Shown in pieces: positions 1 through 10,438 of a stretch of 60,374 nucleotides of DNA. The stretch covers positions 1 through 60,374 of the forward strand of contig NZ_JAABQC010000003.1 in assembly GCF_011391645.1 (NCBI RefSeq), in the 5' to 3' direction. Position 1 is the stretch's first letter. Each line of letters begins with the position of its first letter. The translations under genes were made by a program, and so were the position numbers. Source of the DNA: Rhodoferax sp. Its GTDB lineage: Bacteria; Pseudomonadota; Gammaproteobacteria; Burkholderiales; Burkholderiaceae_C. The notes beneath the pieces are model-generated. The model saw nothing but the letters and a program-made list of their open reading frames with translations. It made no database searches and was not told the origin of the DNA.

Positions 1-248
1 GACTTTTGGGCAGTATTGTTGGTCAGAGGTCGTGGCAAATTGATAGAAATCATGGATGCGCGATTTCGTGCCAAGTGACGCGTCATTGGCGTGCAGGACG
101 CGCGTTGGGTTCAGGGCGGTTCAGGACGGTACGATTTCATTCTCCGCACGGACTCGCATCGAAGGATGGCCGATGTTGGAAATAACCGACACCACAGTCT
201 ATCGGGCGGTGCTACCTTCTTGTTTTTGAAATCCTGCAAGGACACACC

Positions 249-1619
249 ATGCCCAAAACCCTGATCGAGCCGTTTCGCATCAAAAGTGTCGAGCCCATCC
301 GTATGACCACGCGCGCAGAGCGCGAGCAACTGCTGGAAGCCGCCAAACTCAATGTGTTCAAGTTACACGCCGAAGACGTGCTGATTGACTGGCTGACCGA
401 CTCCGGTACCGGCGCCATGTCATCAAAACAGTGGGGCGCCATCATGGAAGGCGATGAAAGTTATGCCGGCGCGCGAAGCTTTTACCGGCTGGAAAAAGTC
501 ATTCAGGACATCACCGGCATGCAGTTTTTTGTGCCCACACACCAGGGCCGGGCCGCAGAAAAAGTGCTGTTCACGGCGGTGTGCAAAAAGGGCGATGTGG
601 TGCCCAACAACTGCCACTTCGACACCACCCGCGCCAACCTCGAATACCTCGGCGTGCAGGCGCTGGACCTGGTGATTCCCGAGGGTCTGCAGCCCGCCAC
701 GCTCCATCCGTTCAAGGGCAATATTGACCTGGCGCGGGTGGCGGCGCTGCTTAAGGACCAGGCCGACCAGATTCCGTTTGGCATGGTCACCGTGACCAAC
801 AACACCGGCGGCGGCCAGCCGGTGTCGATGGCCAACATCCGCGCCTACGCCAAGCTGCTTAAAGACCATGGCAAACCCTTCATCATGGATGTCTGCCGTT
901 TTTCAGAAAACGCCATGTTCATCAAGATGCGCGAGCCGGGCTACGAGAACACACCCATCAAAGCCATCGTGCAAGAGATGTTTTCTTATGCCGACGGCGC
1001 CACCATGAGCGCCAAAAAGGACGGCATGGTCAACATTGGCGGTTTCATCGTGCTGCGCAGCGAAGAATGGATGGACGCGGTGCGCAATGTGCTGATCATG
1101 ACCGAGGGCTTTCCCACCTACGGCGGCCTGGCCGGGCGCGACCTTGAAGCGCTGGCCGTGGGCCTGGAGGAAGGCATGCAGGAAGACTACCTGCGTTACC
1201 GCCTGCGCACCGCCGAGTACCTAGGTGAACGCCTGGAGGCGGCCGGCGTGAGTTTTGTCAAACCCACGGGTGGCCATGCGGTCTACATCGATGCCCGCAC
1301 CGTGCTGCCCAATATGCCAGTGGCCCATTACCCGGCCTGGGCGCTGTGCAACGCGCTGTACCTGGAAGGCGGCATTCGCGGTGTGGAAATCGGCTCGGTG
1401 ATGTTCGGCAAGCGCCTGGCCGATGGCACCGAAACCTTCCACAGCATGGAACTGGTGCGCCTGGCCTTCCCGCGGCGCATGTACACGCAAAGCCATTTTG
1501 ACTATGCGGCCGAGGTGATCGACGAGGTCAAGCAAAAGGCCGCCAGCATTCGCGGCGTGCGGATCACCAAGCAGCCGCAATTTTTGCGGCACTTCACGTG
1601 TGAATGCGCCTGGGTGTGA
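249..1619 (+). CDS. tnaA: Tryptophanase (beta-eliminating lyase, PLP-dependent)
   Basis: EPFRIKSVEPI, DLLTDSGTGAM-like N-terminus, THQGRAAEK, PLP-lysine context MSAKKDGMVNIGG. FDTT and GVEIGS positions match tryptophanase (Asp/Ile) rather than tyrosine phenol-lyase (Thr/Arg). Confidence 0.85.
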   Translation: MPKTLIEPFRIKSVEPIRMTTRAEREQLLEAAKLNVFKLHAEDVLIDWLTDSGTGAMSSKQWGAIMEGDESYAGARSFYRLEKVIQDITGMQFFVPTHQGRAAEKVLFTAVCKKGDVVPNNCHFDTTRANLEYLGVQALDLVIPEGLQPATLHPFKGNIDLARVAALLKDQADQIPFGMVTVTNNTGGGQPVSMANIRAYAKLLKDHGKPFIMDVCRFSENAMFIKMREPGYENTPIKAIVQEMFSYADGATMSAKKDGMVNIGGFIVLRSEEWMDAVRNVLIMTEGFPTYGGLAGRDLEALAVGLEEGMQEDYLRYRLRTAEYLGERLEAAGVSFVKPTGGHAVYIDARTVLPNMPVAHYPAWALCNALYLEGGIRGVEIGSVMFGKRLADGTETFHSMELVRLAFPRRMYTQSHFDYAAEVIDEVKQKAASIRGVRITKQPQFLRHFTCECAWV

Positions 1620-1631
1620 GGCGCTGCGTCC

Positions 1632-3254
1632 TTATTTGACCGCGTTGAGCCGTTTCACCCCGGCCACAAACCTGGCCAGCGTGGTCGACAGCACGCCGCT
1701 GGGAATGGTGACTTCGATCAGCTGAAACTTGCCGCGCGTGGCCATGGCCTTGTCCAGCGCGCGCTTCAATTCGCCCCGGGTGCCCACGCGCACACCGTCG
1801 CCGCCCAGGCCGGCGGCCATCTCGGCAAAACCCCAGTGGCCCAGGTCGTTGAAGTGCGACTCGGGCTGGAAGGTGCGCAGCATTTCCCAACTGGCGTTGT
1901 TGAACAGCAGCACGATCGGGTCCCAGCCGTAACGTTTGCAGTTGCCCAGTTCCCAGCCGGTCATCTGGAAGGCGCCGTCGCCGACCAGAATCAGCGGGCG
2001 TTCACCGGTGGCGGCTTGCAGCCCCAGGCCGGCGGGCACGCCAAAACCCATGGTGGCGTAGTAGCCGGGCGCCACCAGCGCGGTGTGGCTGATCTCCATG
2101 GCGGTGAACAGGCAGTCGCCCATGTCGGACGCCATCGGCATTTTGCCGTGCCTGGCCATGAGGTCGTTCACGGCCGTGGCAATGTCGGTCGGCGTGATGC
2201 TTTGGTCGTCCTCGGTCAAGCCGGTGGGAAAACTTTGCGGCGTCACGCTAAAGGCCTTGTCGGGCCCTGGCACACGTTCCAGCATGCGGTTGACCACCGC
2301 AGCCAGCGGCAGATTGGCGTAGGTGTGGTAACCGATGTTGACCTGGCCGTTCAAGGCCTGAATGGTCTTGCGCATGTCGATCTTGGTCTCGGACACCGCA
2401 AAGTTGGTGTCGCAAATGATCTCGCCCAGCAGAAACAGGCCGTCGGAGCTTTCCACCAGCTGCGTCACTTCTGGGAAACCGGCCACACCCATGTAGGTGC
2501 CCACCAGCGGGACGTCCTGGTCGGCCAGCAGGCCGCGGCCCATGAAGCTGGTCACCACCGGCAACCCCAAGCGGCGTGACAGGGTGGCCACTTTGTTCTC
2601 CAGGCCGTAGCGGCGCACTTCCACGCCGGCCATCAGCACTGGCGATTTGGCGCTGGCCAGGCGCTCCAGGATTTCATCGACGCAGGCATCCAGCGCATCC
2701 GGGTCCACCTTGAAGGCGGCTTCCGGCACGACCTCCACGCAGGGAACGGCCACCATGTCGCGCGGAATCTCGATGTACACCGGCTCGGAGTGGCGCAGGC
2801 AACTGGCCAGCACCCGGGCAATGTCGGCCGGGGCGCGTTCGGCATCGTCCAGGCGCACCTGGTCGCAGGTGATTTCCTTGAAGATCTGAAACTGGCTGTC
2901 GAGTGTTTTGGCCTGGTGGTGCAGCAGCAGGCCCGAGCGTGACTCGTTCTTGCCCGGCCCGCCCGAGAGCACCACCAGCGGCGACTTTTCGGCAAAGGCG
3001 GCCGCCACCGAATTGATCATGTTGAGCGCGCCCGCGCCGTAGGTGACCGCGGCAACGCCCAGGCTGCCGTTGATGCGCGCCGAGGCGTCAGCGGCAAAAC
3101 CCACACCGGGCTCGTGGCTCAAGGTGTAGAGCGGCAAGATTTGCGACTCTTCGATGATGCGGAAATAGGGCAGGGCAAAGTCGCCGGGGATGCCAAAAAT
3201 CTGCCGCGCACCGTGCTTTTTGAGCGCGGTCAGCAGTTGTTCGGTGAGATTCAT
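1632..3254 (-). CDS. ipdC: Indolepyruvate/phenylpyruvate decarboxylase (ThDP-dependent, Azospirillum IpdC-like)
   Basis: FGIPGDFALP, LSHEPGVGFAADA, VTYGAGALNMIN, GDGAFQMTGWELGNCKRYGWDPIVLLFNNASWEMLRTFQPES; internal ATG (MNLTEQLL) preferred as start. Confidence 0.85.
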   Translation of the reverse strand: MNLTEQLLTALKKHGARQIFGIPGDFALPYFRIIEESQILPLYTLSHEPGVGFAADASARINGSLGVAAVTYGAGALNMINSVAAAFAEKSPLVVLSGGPGKNESRSGLLLHHQAKTLDSQFQIFKEITCDQVRLDDAERAPADIARVLASCLRHSEPVYIEIPRDMVAVPCVEVVPEAAFKVDPDALDACVDEILERLASAKSPVLMAGVEVRRYGLENKVATLSRRLGLPVVTSFMGRGLLADQDVPLVGTYMGVAGFPEVTQLVESSDGLFLLGEIICDTNFAVSETKIDMRKTIQALNGQVNIGYHTYANLPLAAVVNRMLERVPGPDKAFSVTPQSFPTGLTEDDQSITPTDIATAVNDLMARHGKMPMASDMGDCLFTAMEISHTALVAPGYYATMGFGVPAGLGLQAATGERPLILVGDGAFQMTGWELGNCKRYGWDPIVLLFNNASWEMLRTFQPESHFNDLGHWGFAEMAAGLGGDGVRVGTRGELKRALDKAMATRGKFQLIEVTIPSGVLSTTLARFVAGVKRLNAVK

Positions 3255-3329
3255 GTGGAATTTCTCCTGGGTTGAGGGTGGCTGGATTATCCGTTGGGCC
3301 GGGCTTGCCACGCGTCTTGAGCGCGTCAA

Positions 3330-4493
3330 TCAATGGCTATTGGCGAGCGGTATGTGCCGGGGGTCAAGGCCTCTCAAAAAGCGATCACAGGGCAGGCACA
3401 TGACGCCCCCCATTTTGAGCACTTCATTGCCCATGTACAGCAGGCAAACCGTGGCCTCAGGGTAGTCTTCGCTGAAAGCTTTCAAGGCCCGCAAGTCGGT
3501 GGAGTGCACCTGGCGGGCACGCTTGACCTCGATGGCCACAAACACGCCGGGGCCGTACAACACAAAGTCAACTTCACTGCCTGACTTTGTTCGCCAATAA
3601 AAAAGTTCGGCAGGCTCGCTGTGGTAGCTTGCCCACGCCCTGAGGTGCTGTGCCACCAGCCCTTCAAGCGCCATGCCTTCAATTTCTTCGGGCTTGTCCA
3701 AAGGGCCCTTTGGCCGAATCGAGCGGTAGACACCCGCATCAAAGAAGAAGAATTTGTCATGCGCAACCAAATGCCGTTTGGCGCGTTTGGTGAACACCGG
3801 AATGCGAAACGACAGCAGCAAGTCTTCCAGAATGCTCAAGTAACCCTCTACCGTCTTGCGTCCGATCTGGCATTCTCTGGCCACCTCGGCCAGGTTGAGC
3901 AAAGACCCATGCGAAAAGCTGATGGCTTCCAGAAAGCGGGCAAAGGCGCCGACATCCCGCACCAACGCTTCGGCCTGCACTTCTTCACGCAGGTAGAGCG
4001 AGGCATAGGCGCGCAGCGTGTTTTCGGGCTCAATGGCACTCCAAACCAAAGGTACCAGCCCAATCTCAAGTGAGCGTTGAAGGTCGAAGCCGCCGCCCAA
4101 TTCTGCGGCCATGAAGGGGTGCATGTGCAATTCGGTCAGGCGTCCGGCCAAAAGATTGGCGGCACCGCGGCGCAGCTTTCTGGCGCTGGAGCCGGTCAGG
4201 ATGAACCGCAATGGCCGCTCGCCCTCCACCAGCGAGTGCACCACATCAAGCAGCGCCGGTACCTTCTGCACTTCGTCGATGACCACATTCACGGCTTCAG
4301 GTTGCGCAGCAATACGCTCCAGCAAACGCTCAGGCCTGGCCTGGAATCGGCGGAAAGTTTCCGGGTCGAGCAAATCGACCCAGACTGCGGTGTCGCGCAG
4401 CGCACGCAACCAGGTCGACTTGCCTGTGCCACGCGGACCAAACAGGAAGAAGCTGCCTGCATGAGGCTGTATAAATCTGCCTGATGATTCCAT
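3330..4493 (-). CDS. AAA-family ATPase with DUF4143-type C-terminus
   Basis: Walker A FGPRGTGKST, Walker B-like VVIDEVQKVPALLDVVH, LTGSSARKLRRGAANLLAGR, C-terminal FYWRTKSGSEVDFVL. Confidence 0.85.
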   Translation of the reverse strand: MESSGRFIQPHAGSFFLFGPRGTGKSTWLRALRDTAVWVDLLDPETFRRFQARPERLLERIAAQPEAVNVVIDEVQKVPALLDVVHSLVEGERPLRFILTGSSARKLRRGAANLLAGRLTELHMHPFMAAELGGGFDLQRSLEIGLVPLVWSAIEPENTLRAYASLYLREEVQAEALVRDVGAFARFLEAISFSHGSLLNLAEVARECQIGRKTVEGYLSILEDLLLSFRIPVFTKRAKRHLVAHDKFFFFDAGVYRSIRPKGPLDKPEEIEGMALEGLVAQHLRAWASYHSEPAELFYWRTKSGSEVDFVLYGPGVFVAIEVKRARQVHSTDLRALKAFSEDYPEATVCLLYMGNEVLKMGGVMCLPCDRFLRGLDPRHIPLANSH

Positions 4494-4593
4494 ATTTTCT
4501 TCTTATTTGGAGTTAATAAGAGAATTATGCCAGTTTCGATGTGGCAAATTTCACTCGTTAAGATCAGGTGTTTCAAAATTTGGAGTTTTCTAG

Positions 4594-5442
4594 ATGAACA
4601 TCACAACAGTCGGCATCATTGGCGCGGGCACCATGGGTAACGGCATTGCACAGGCTTGCGCCGTGTCGGGCATCAACGTGGTCATGGTCGATATTTCAGA
4701 AGCCGCAGTGGCCAAGGGCATTGCCACGGTGTCGGGCAGCCTGGACCGTTTGCTCAAAAAGGAAAAGATCACTTCCGATGCCAAAGCCGCCGCCATGGCG
4801 CGCATCAAGGGCAGCAGCAGCTATGACGACCTTAAAGGCGCGCAACTGGTGATTGAAGCCGCCACCGAGAGCTACGACCTCAAGGTCAAGATCCTCAAGC
4901 AGCTCGACGGCTTGCTGGCCCCGGAGGTGATCATTGCCTCCAACACCTCGTCGATTTCTATCACCAAGCTGGCCGCTGTGACCACCCGCGCCGACAAATT
5001 CATCGGCATGCATTTCTTCAACCCGGTGCCCATGATGGCGCTGGTCGAGATCATTCGTGGCCTGCAAACCAGCGATGCCACCCACGCCGCTGTGCACGCC
5101 ATGGCCACCGCGCTGGGCAAAACTCCGATCACGGTCAAGAATGCGCCGGGTTTTGTCGTCAACCGCATCCTGGTGCCGATGATCAACGAAGCCTTTTTTG
5201 TGCTGGCCGAGGGCCTGGCCACGCCCGAGGACATTGATGCCGGCATGAAGCTGGGCTGCAACCAGCCGATTGGCCCGCTGGCGCTGGCCGACATGGTCGG
5301 GCTGGACGTTTGCCTGGCTGTGATGGAGGTGTACCTGAGCGAGTTCGGCGACAGCAAGTACCGCGCCTGCCCCTTGCTGAAAGAAATGGTGGCCGCCGGC
5401 CGCCTGGGACGCAAAACGGGGCAGGGCGTTTACAAGTACTGA
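4594..5442 (+). CDS. 3-hydroxybutyryl-CoA dehydrogenase
   Basis: VGIIGAGTMGNGIAQ Rossmann motif, GMHFFNPVPMMALVEII, PGFVVNRILVPMINEA, GRKTGQGVYKY. Confidence 0.92.
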   Translation: MNITTVGIIGAGTMGNGIAQACAVSGINVVMVDISEAAVAKGIATVSGSLDRLLKKEKITSDAKAAAMARIKGSSSYDDLKGAQLVIEAATESYDLKVKILKQLDGLLAPEVIIASNTSSISITKLAAVTTRADKFIGMHFFNPVPMMALVEIIRGLQTSDATHAAVHAMATALGKTPITVKNAPGFVVNRILVPMINEAFFVLAEGLATPEDIDAGMKLGCNQPIGPLALADMVGLDVCLAVMEVYLSEFGDSKYRACPLLKEMVAAGRLGRKTGQGVYKY

Positions 5443-5525
5443 AGCGCACAGACCGCATCGAGCGCTTGCGGCGACAATGCGGCTCCTATTTTGATTGATG
5501 GCCGGGCTCGTCCCCGGCGCTTGTT

Positions 5526-6056
5526 ATGTCTTTGATCACGCCCACCGAAGTGCGTCCCGCCATCCTGCGCGACGCCAAGTCCATTGCCGAAATCCGCACC
5601 CGCTCCGGCCAGGGTGCCTTCAAGGCCGTTTTTCCCGGCGAGGCCGTGCCCGTGGCCGGCACCCCGGAGCACGGCTTGGTGTATTGGCGCGAAGCCATTG
5701 AGTACAGCGAACCCCAGGTGCTGGTGGCGGTGCAAAAGTCAACCGTGGTGGGTTTTGTCGGCTTTGACCGCTCGCGCGATCCCAAGACGCCCAACACCAT
5801 GGGCGAGATCTGGGCGCTGTATGTGCAGCCTGAGCAGTGGGGCCAGGGTGTTGGCCTGGCACTGTGGGATGCCGCCCGTGAAGGCCTGATTTACGAGGGC
5901 TGCACCAAGGTCAGCGCCTGGGTGCCGCTGGGGTTTGAGCGCGCCCTGCGCTTTTACGACATGGCCGGCTTCAAGCGCGAAATGACCAGCATCAAAACCG
6001 TGCCCATGGGCAATACACGGGTCGAAGAAATACGCTTCAAGCGCGACCTGAACTGA
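5526..6056 (+). CDS. GNAT family N-acetyltransferase
   Basis: IWALYVQPEQWGQGVGLALWDAA acetyl-CoA binding motif. Confidence 0.85.
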   Translation: MSLITPTEVRPAILRDAKSIAEIRTRSGQGAFKAVFPGEAVPVAGTPEHGLVYWREAIEYSEPQVLVAVQKSTVVGFVGFDRSRDPKTPNTMGEIWALYVQPEQWGQGVGLALWDAAREGLIYEGCTKVSAWVPLGFERALRFYDMAGFKREMTSIKTVPMGNTRVEEIRFKRDLN

Positions 6057-6061
6057 TCAAG

Positions 6062-7180
6062 TCAGGTGCGCCGCAGCACCGCGCTGCCAATCGAATAACC
6101 CGCGCCAAAAGAGCAGATCACACCCACATCACCGGTTTTGAAGTCGTCGTGGTGGCGGTGAAAGGCAATGATCGAGCCTGCCGACGCGGTGTTGGCAAAC
6201 TCGTTCAGGATCACCGGCGCTTCATCGGCGCTGGCATCGTGCCCGAGCAACTTGCGGCCAATCAGCTGGTTCATGGCCAGGTTGGCCTGGTGCAGCCAGA
6301 AGCGGCGCACATCGCTCGGGGCGAACCCCAGCTTGCTCAGGTGGCTGCTGATGTGCTCCGCGGCAAGAGGGCAGACTTCCTTGAACACCTTGCGCCCCTC
6401 CTGGTAGAACAGCATGTCGCGGTCTTCCGGGTTGCGGTCTTCGCTGCGCCACATGTAGCCCGCGTTGTTGCGGATGTTGTTGGAAAACGAGGTGACCAGC
6501 TTGGTGTCCAGCACCTCAAAGGCGCCGGCCGGCGCGTTGTCCAGCCGCTCGATCAGGATGGCGGTGCACACATCGCCAAAAATGAAATGGCAGTCGCGGT
6601 CTTTCCAGGCCAGGTGCGGCGAGGTGATCTCGGGGTTGACCACCAGCACGGCGCGCGCGCTGCCGCATTTGACGGCATTGACCGCCAACTCGATGCCGAA
6701 GGTGGCCGACGAGCAGGCCACGTTCATGTCAAAACCATAGCCCTGGATGCCCAGGCCATTCTGAATTTCCACTGCCAGTGCCGGGTAGGGGCGCTGCATG
6801 TTGGCCGCCGCGCAGATCACGGCGTCGACATCGCTGGCCTGTTTGCCGGCCCGGGCCAGCGCGTCCCGGGCGGCGGCAATGCTGACCTCGGCCATCAGCG
6901 ACACCTCGTTGTCGGGCCTGATGCGCAGCCGCGGCCGCATGCGGGTCGGGTCGAGCACACCCGACTTTTCCACCACATAACGTTGTTGAATCCCGGAAGC
7001 CTTCTGGATGAACTCGACGCTCGAATACGGCACGGCGGCACGGGTTCCGGCTGCAATTTCACCGGCATGGGCGGCATTTTCCAGATCGGCAAACTGGTTG
7101 AACGCGACGACCAATTCGGCATTCGTGATGACTTCTGGCGGGTTATACAGGCCGGTGCTGCTGATACAAACGCGATGCAT
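6062..7180 (-). CDS. Beta-ketoacyl-ACP synthase III family protein (FabH-like)
   Basis: Cys in NVACSSATF, HQAN in WLHQANLAMNQ, Asn in NEFANTASAG, terminal CSFGAGYSIGSAVL. Confidence 0.85.
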   Translation of the reverse strand: MHRVCISSTGLYNPPEVITNAELVVAFNQFADLENAAHAGEIAAGTRAAVPYSSVEFIQKASGIQQRYVVEKSGVLDPTRMRPRLRIRPDNEVSLMAEVSIAAARDALARAGKQASDVDAVICAAANMQRPYPALAVEIQNGLGIQGYGFDMNVACSSATFGIELAVNAVKCGSARAVLVVNPEITSPHLAWKDRDCHFIFGDVCTAILIERLDNAPAGAFEVLDTKLVTSFSNNIRNNAGYMWRSEDRNPEDRDMLFYQEGRKVFKEVCPLAAEHISSHLSKLGFAPSDVRRFWLHQANLAMNQLIGRKLLGHDASADEAPVILNEFANTASAGSIIAFHRHHDDFKTGDVGVICSFGAGYSIGSAVLRRT

Positions 7181-7325
7181 AAAGGTTCTCTTTCAGGGAG
7201 GGATGACGTTCAAGAAGGCATGACGATGCGCCATTATCCAACCTATCAGCGCGGGCCGACAGCGGGAAAGCCGCGACAATGCGTCCTTATGAATTACCCA
7301 TTTTTCAAGTCTGAAGAGGTTGCCC

Positions 7326-8270
7326 ATGGCCAGTAGTCTGTTGGTTTTACTCGACGACATCGCCACGGTGTTGGACGACGTGGCCTTGCTGACCAAGGTG
7401 GCGGCCAAAAAAACCGCCGGGGTGCTGGGCGACGACCTGGCGCTGAACGCCCAGCAAGTGGCCGGTGTCAAGGCCGAGCGCGAGCTGCCGGTGGTGTGGG
7501 CGGTGTGCAAGGGTTCCTTCATCAACAAAGTCATTTTGGTGCCCGGTGCGCTGTTGCTCAGCGCCATTGCGCCATGGTCGATCACGCCGCTGCTGATGGC
7601 GGGCGGCCTGTTTTTGTGTTTTGAAGGTTTTGAGAAGGTCGCGCACAAGCTGCTGCACAAACCTGCTGAAGTTGCCGCTGAGCACGAGCAGCTGGTCAAT
7701 GCCCTGCTCGACCCCACGGTTGACCTGGTGGCGGTGGAGAAAGACAAGATCAAGGGCGCGATTCGCACTGACTTTATTTTGTCCACCGAGATCATCGTCA
7801 TCACCCTGGGCACGGTGGCGGCCAGCCCGTTCGTCACGCAGTTCACCGTGCTGGCTGGTGTGGCGCTGTTGATGACAGTCGGTGTTTATGGCCTGGTGGC
7901 TGCCATTGTCAAGATTGACGACCTGGGGTTGTACCTGAGCCTGCGCAAAACCAGCGTGGCGCAAGCGCTGCAGCAAAAGCTGGGCCGCGGCTTGTTGCTG
8001 GCCGCCCCTTTGCTGATGAAAGCCCTGACCGTGCTGGGCACGCTGGCCATGTTTCTGGTTGGCGGCGGCATTCTGGCGCACGGCTGGCATGACATGGGTC
8101 AGGGTATTGAGCAACTCAGTGCCGCAGCGGGCAGCATGGCGCAGCCGGTGCTGGGAACCCTGCTGAACATGCTGCTGGGCGTGCTGGCCGGTGGTGTGGC
8201 CGTGCTGGTCATGACCCTGGGGCAGAAGCTCAAGGGCAGGTTTTTCAGCCGCGCGGACGGTACATCCTGA
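7326..8270 (+). CDS. DUF808 (YedI-like) membrane protein
   Basis: [42 protein letters not shown]; multiple hydrophobic segments. Confidence 0.85.
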   Translation: MASSLLVLLDDIATVLDDVALLTKVAAKKTAGVLGDDLALNAQQVAGVKAERELPVVWAVCKGSFINKVILVPGALLLSAIAPWSITPLLMAGGLFLCFEGFEKVAHKLLHKPAEVAAEHEQLVNALLDPTVDLVAVEKDKIKGAIRTDFILSTEIIVITLGTVAASPFVTQFTVLAGVALLMTVGVYGLVAAIVKIDDLGLYLSLRKTSVAQALQQKLGRGLLLAAPLLMKALTVLGTLAMFLVGGGILAHGWHDMGQGIEQLSAAAGSMAQPVLGTLLNMLLGVLAGGVAVLVMTLGQKLKGRFFSRADGTS

Positions 8271-8868
8271 ACAACTGCTCAGGCCCCACAGTGAAATAGT
8301 CGGCCGGACCGCCGCCGCGCAAGACATGGTCGGCCCGCGCGGTGTCATACATACCGTCGATCAGCAGGCGTTGGGCAATGTGCACTGCCACCACTTCGCC
8401 CAGCACCAGCCAGGTGGGCAGCTTGTGGCCGCAAATGTCTTGTAACTGCACCAGCTGGGTGAGTTTGCATTCAAAGCTGACCGGGCTCTCGGCAATGCGC
8501 GGCGGTGCCACCAGGCGCGATGCCACCGGTGTCAAGCCCGCCAGATCGAACTCACTGACCTCAGGCAGAACGGCGGCACAGGTCTGGTTCATCGCCTCGG
8601 CCAGCGGCCGCGTCACCAGGTTCCAGACAAACTCGCCAGTTTGCTCGATGTTGCGCACCGAGTCCTTGTAGCCGATGCTGGCAAATCCGACGATGGGCGG
8701 CGTGTAGTTGAAGGCGTTGAAAAAGCTGTAGGGCGCGGCATTGAGCCCGCCCTGCGCGCTGCGGGTTGAAATCCAGCCAATCGGACGCGGCCCGACGATG
8801 GCATTGAACGGGTCATGCGGCAGGCCATGGCCCAGCCGGGGCTCGTAAAAGTAGCTGCTCTCAGGCAT
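8245..8868 (-). CDS. Flavin reductase family protein
   Basis: [46 protein letters not shown]; overlaps the DUF808 3' end convergently by about 26 bp. Confidence 0.85.
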   Translation of the reverse strand: MPESSYFYEPRLGHGLPHDPFNAIVGPRPIGWISTRSAQGGLNAAPYSFFNAFNYTPPIVGFASIGYKDSVRNIEQTGEFVWNLVTRPLAEAMNQTCAAVLPEVSEFDLAGLTPVASRLVAPPRIAESPVSFECKLTQLVQLQDICGHKLPTWLVLGEVVAVHIAQRLLIDGMYDTARADHVLRGGGPADYFTVGPEQLFRMYRPRG

Positions 8869-8887
8869 GGGAAGGCCAGCTGGATGG

Positions 8888-9358
8888 TTAAACCTCGCCG
8901 CCAAAGTGCAGGGTGAGGTTGTCGATATATTGCTCCACCAGTTTCTCGAACTCGGATTCGACCAACGGGGCGATCATTTTTTTCATCAGGCCCGGCAGGG
9001 GCAGGGTGAGCTCGCCTTGGAGCTTGAGCACCAGATGGGTGGACTTTTTCTTGTCGGTGATTTGCCAGGAGCCTGACACCAGCGCGTTGCCTTCGCCCGC
9101 CACGGGGGTCCACACCACGCTGCCCTTGGCCTTGTTGGACACATATTTGGAGGCGTAAATGGTTTGCAGACTGATCTGGGCAATGCCGATCTTGGCCATT
9201 TCCCAGCGGTAAACGCCATCGCCCAGATCCACCAACTGGTCTACCTTGGGAAAGAAACTGGCCGACTTCGGCACGTCAGACAGGGTGTCAAAGCAAGTGG
9301 TGTAGTCGGCCTTGACGGCAAATTCGTAACCCAGATCGATGTTGACAATGATGGCCAT
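8888..9358 (-). CDS. SRPBCC (polyketide cyclase/START-like) family protein
   Basis: Start reassigned to MAIIVNIDLGYEFAVKADY; beta-strand/long C-terminal helix pattern. Confidence 0.65.
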   Translation of the reverse strand: MAIIVNIDLGYEFAVKADYTTCFDTLSDVPKSASFFPKVDQLVDLGDGVYRWEMAKIGIAQISLQTIYASKYVSNKAKGSVVWTPVAGEGNALVSGSWQITDKKKSTHLVLKLQGELTLPLPGLMKKMIAPLVESEFEKLVEQYIDNLTLHFGGEV

Positions 9359-9478
9359 GAGCGGATTTCCGTTTGTGTTTAAAAAGGGGTGACTGTAGGG
9401 TTTGGCTCCGATTCTGTCAAAACGAAGCCAAGAGCCCGACAATTCAGGCCCTATTGCACCTTAACCGCTGACCTGCCC

Positions 9479-10438
9479 GTGACCCGACCCACCCTGCTTC
9501 TCGCCCCCATGGAGGGCTTGCTCGACTTTGTCCTGCGCGACATCCTGACGCGGGTGGGCGGGGTTGACCGGTGTGTGTCGGAGTTCATCCGGGTCACCGG
9601 CACGCTCTTTCCCGAGCGCGTTTTTTTGCGCTATGTGCCGGAACTGCTGCAGGGCTGCAAGACCGCATCGGGCGTGCCGGTGCGGCCGCAGTTGCTGGGC
9701 TCGGATGTGGCTTGCCTGGCCGACAACGCGGCGCGACTGGCCGGCATGGGGGCCGAGGGCATTGATTTGAATTTTGGCTGTCCGTCGCCGGTGGTGAACC
9801 GGCATCGCGGCGGTTCGGCCCTGCTTGAAGAGCCTGAACTGCTGTTCCAGATTGTGTCGGCCGTGCGGCGGGCCGTGCCGCCGCACTTGCCGGTGTCGGC
9901 CAAGATGCGGCTCGGCCTGCATGACGATCTCCGCGCCGAAGCCTGCGCTCTGGCGCTCGAGGCTGGTGGCGCGTCCGAACTGGTCGTGCATGCGCGCACC
10001 AAGGCCGACGGATACCGGCCACCGGCCTATTGGGAGCGTATTGCCGACATCCGCCAGGTGGTGCGCTTGCCGTTAGTAGCCAATGGCGAAATCTGGACGG
10101 TTGCTGACGCCTTGCGCTGCCAAGAGGTGTCGGGCTGCCAGAGCCTGATGCTGGGGCGCGGCATGGTGGCCAACCCGGCACTGGCACGCGGCATTCGGGC
10201 AGCTTTGGGGAGCGACTCTGAGTCGGCAAGCCTGAGCTGGCCGCAGCTGATGGTGCTGATCGCTGAATTCTGGCGTCTGGTCTGCGCCCACCTGGAGCGC
10301 GACCAGCAAACCGGGCGCCTCAAGCAGTGGCTCAACCTGTTGCGACGGGTTTATCCGGAAGCCCAAACGGCCTTTGCCGAGGTGCGCACGTATCATGACC
10401 CGGCCGATGTGGAACGCTGGTTGGGTGCGCAGGCATGA
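9479..10438 (+). CDS. dusC: tRNA-dihydrouridine synthase C
   Basis: LLLAPMEGLLDFVLRDILTRVGGVDRCVSEFIRVTG, GIDLNFGCPSPVVNRHRGGSALL, VVHARTKADGYRPPAYWE; GTG start. Confidence 0.9.
   Translation: MTRPTLLLAPMEGLLDFVLRDILTRVGGVDRCVSEFIRVTGTLFPERVFLRYVPELLQGCKTASGVPVRPQLLGSDVACLADNAARLAGMGAEGIDLNFGCPSPVVNRHRGGSALLEEPELLFQIVSAVRRAVPPHLPVSAKMRLGLHDDLRAEACALALEAGGASELVVHARTKADGYRPPAYWERIADIRQVVRLPLVANGEIWTVADALRCQEVSGCQSLMLGRGMVANPALARGIRAALGSDSESASLSWPQLMVLIAEFWRLVCAHLERDQQTGRLKQWLNLLRRVYPEAQTAFAEVRTYHDPADVERWLGAQA

Noticed and set aside
1-248. Possible TnaC-like leader peptide upstream of tnaA
   Set aside because: No short ORF with the expected Trp-containing peptide and stall context could be identified.
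6149-7336. 395-aa plus-strand ORF opposite the FabH-like gene
   Set aside because: The minus strand carries intact KAS III catalytic motifs; the antisense frame has no recognisable domain.
8245-8270. 26-bp convergent overlap of DUF808 and flavin reductase genes
   Set aside because: Real, but short convergent overlaps are common in compact bacterial genomes.
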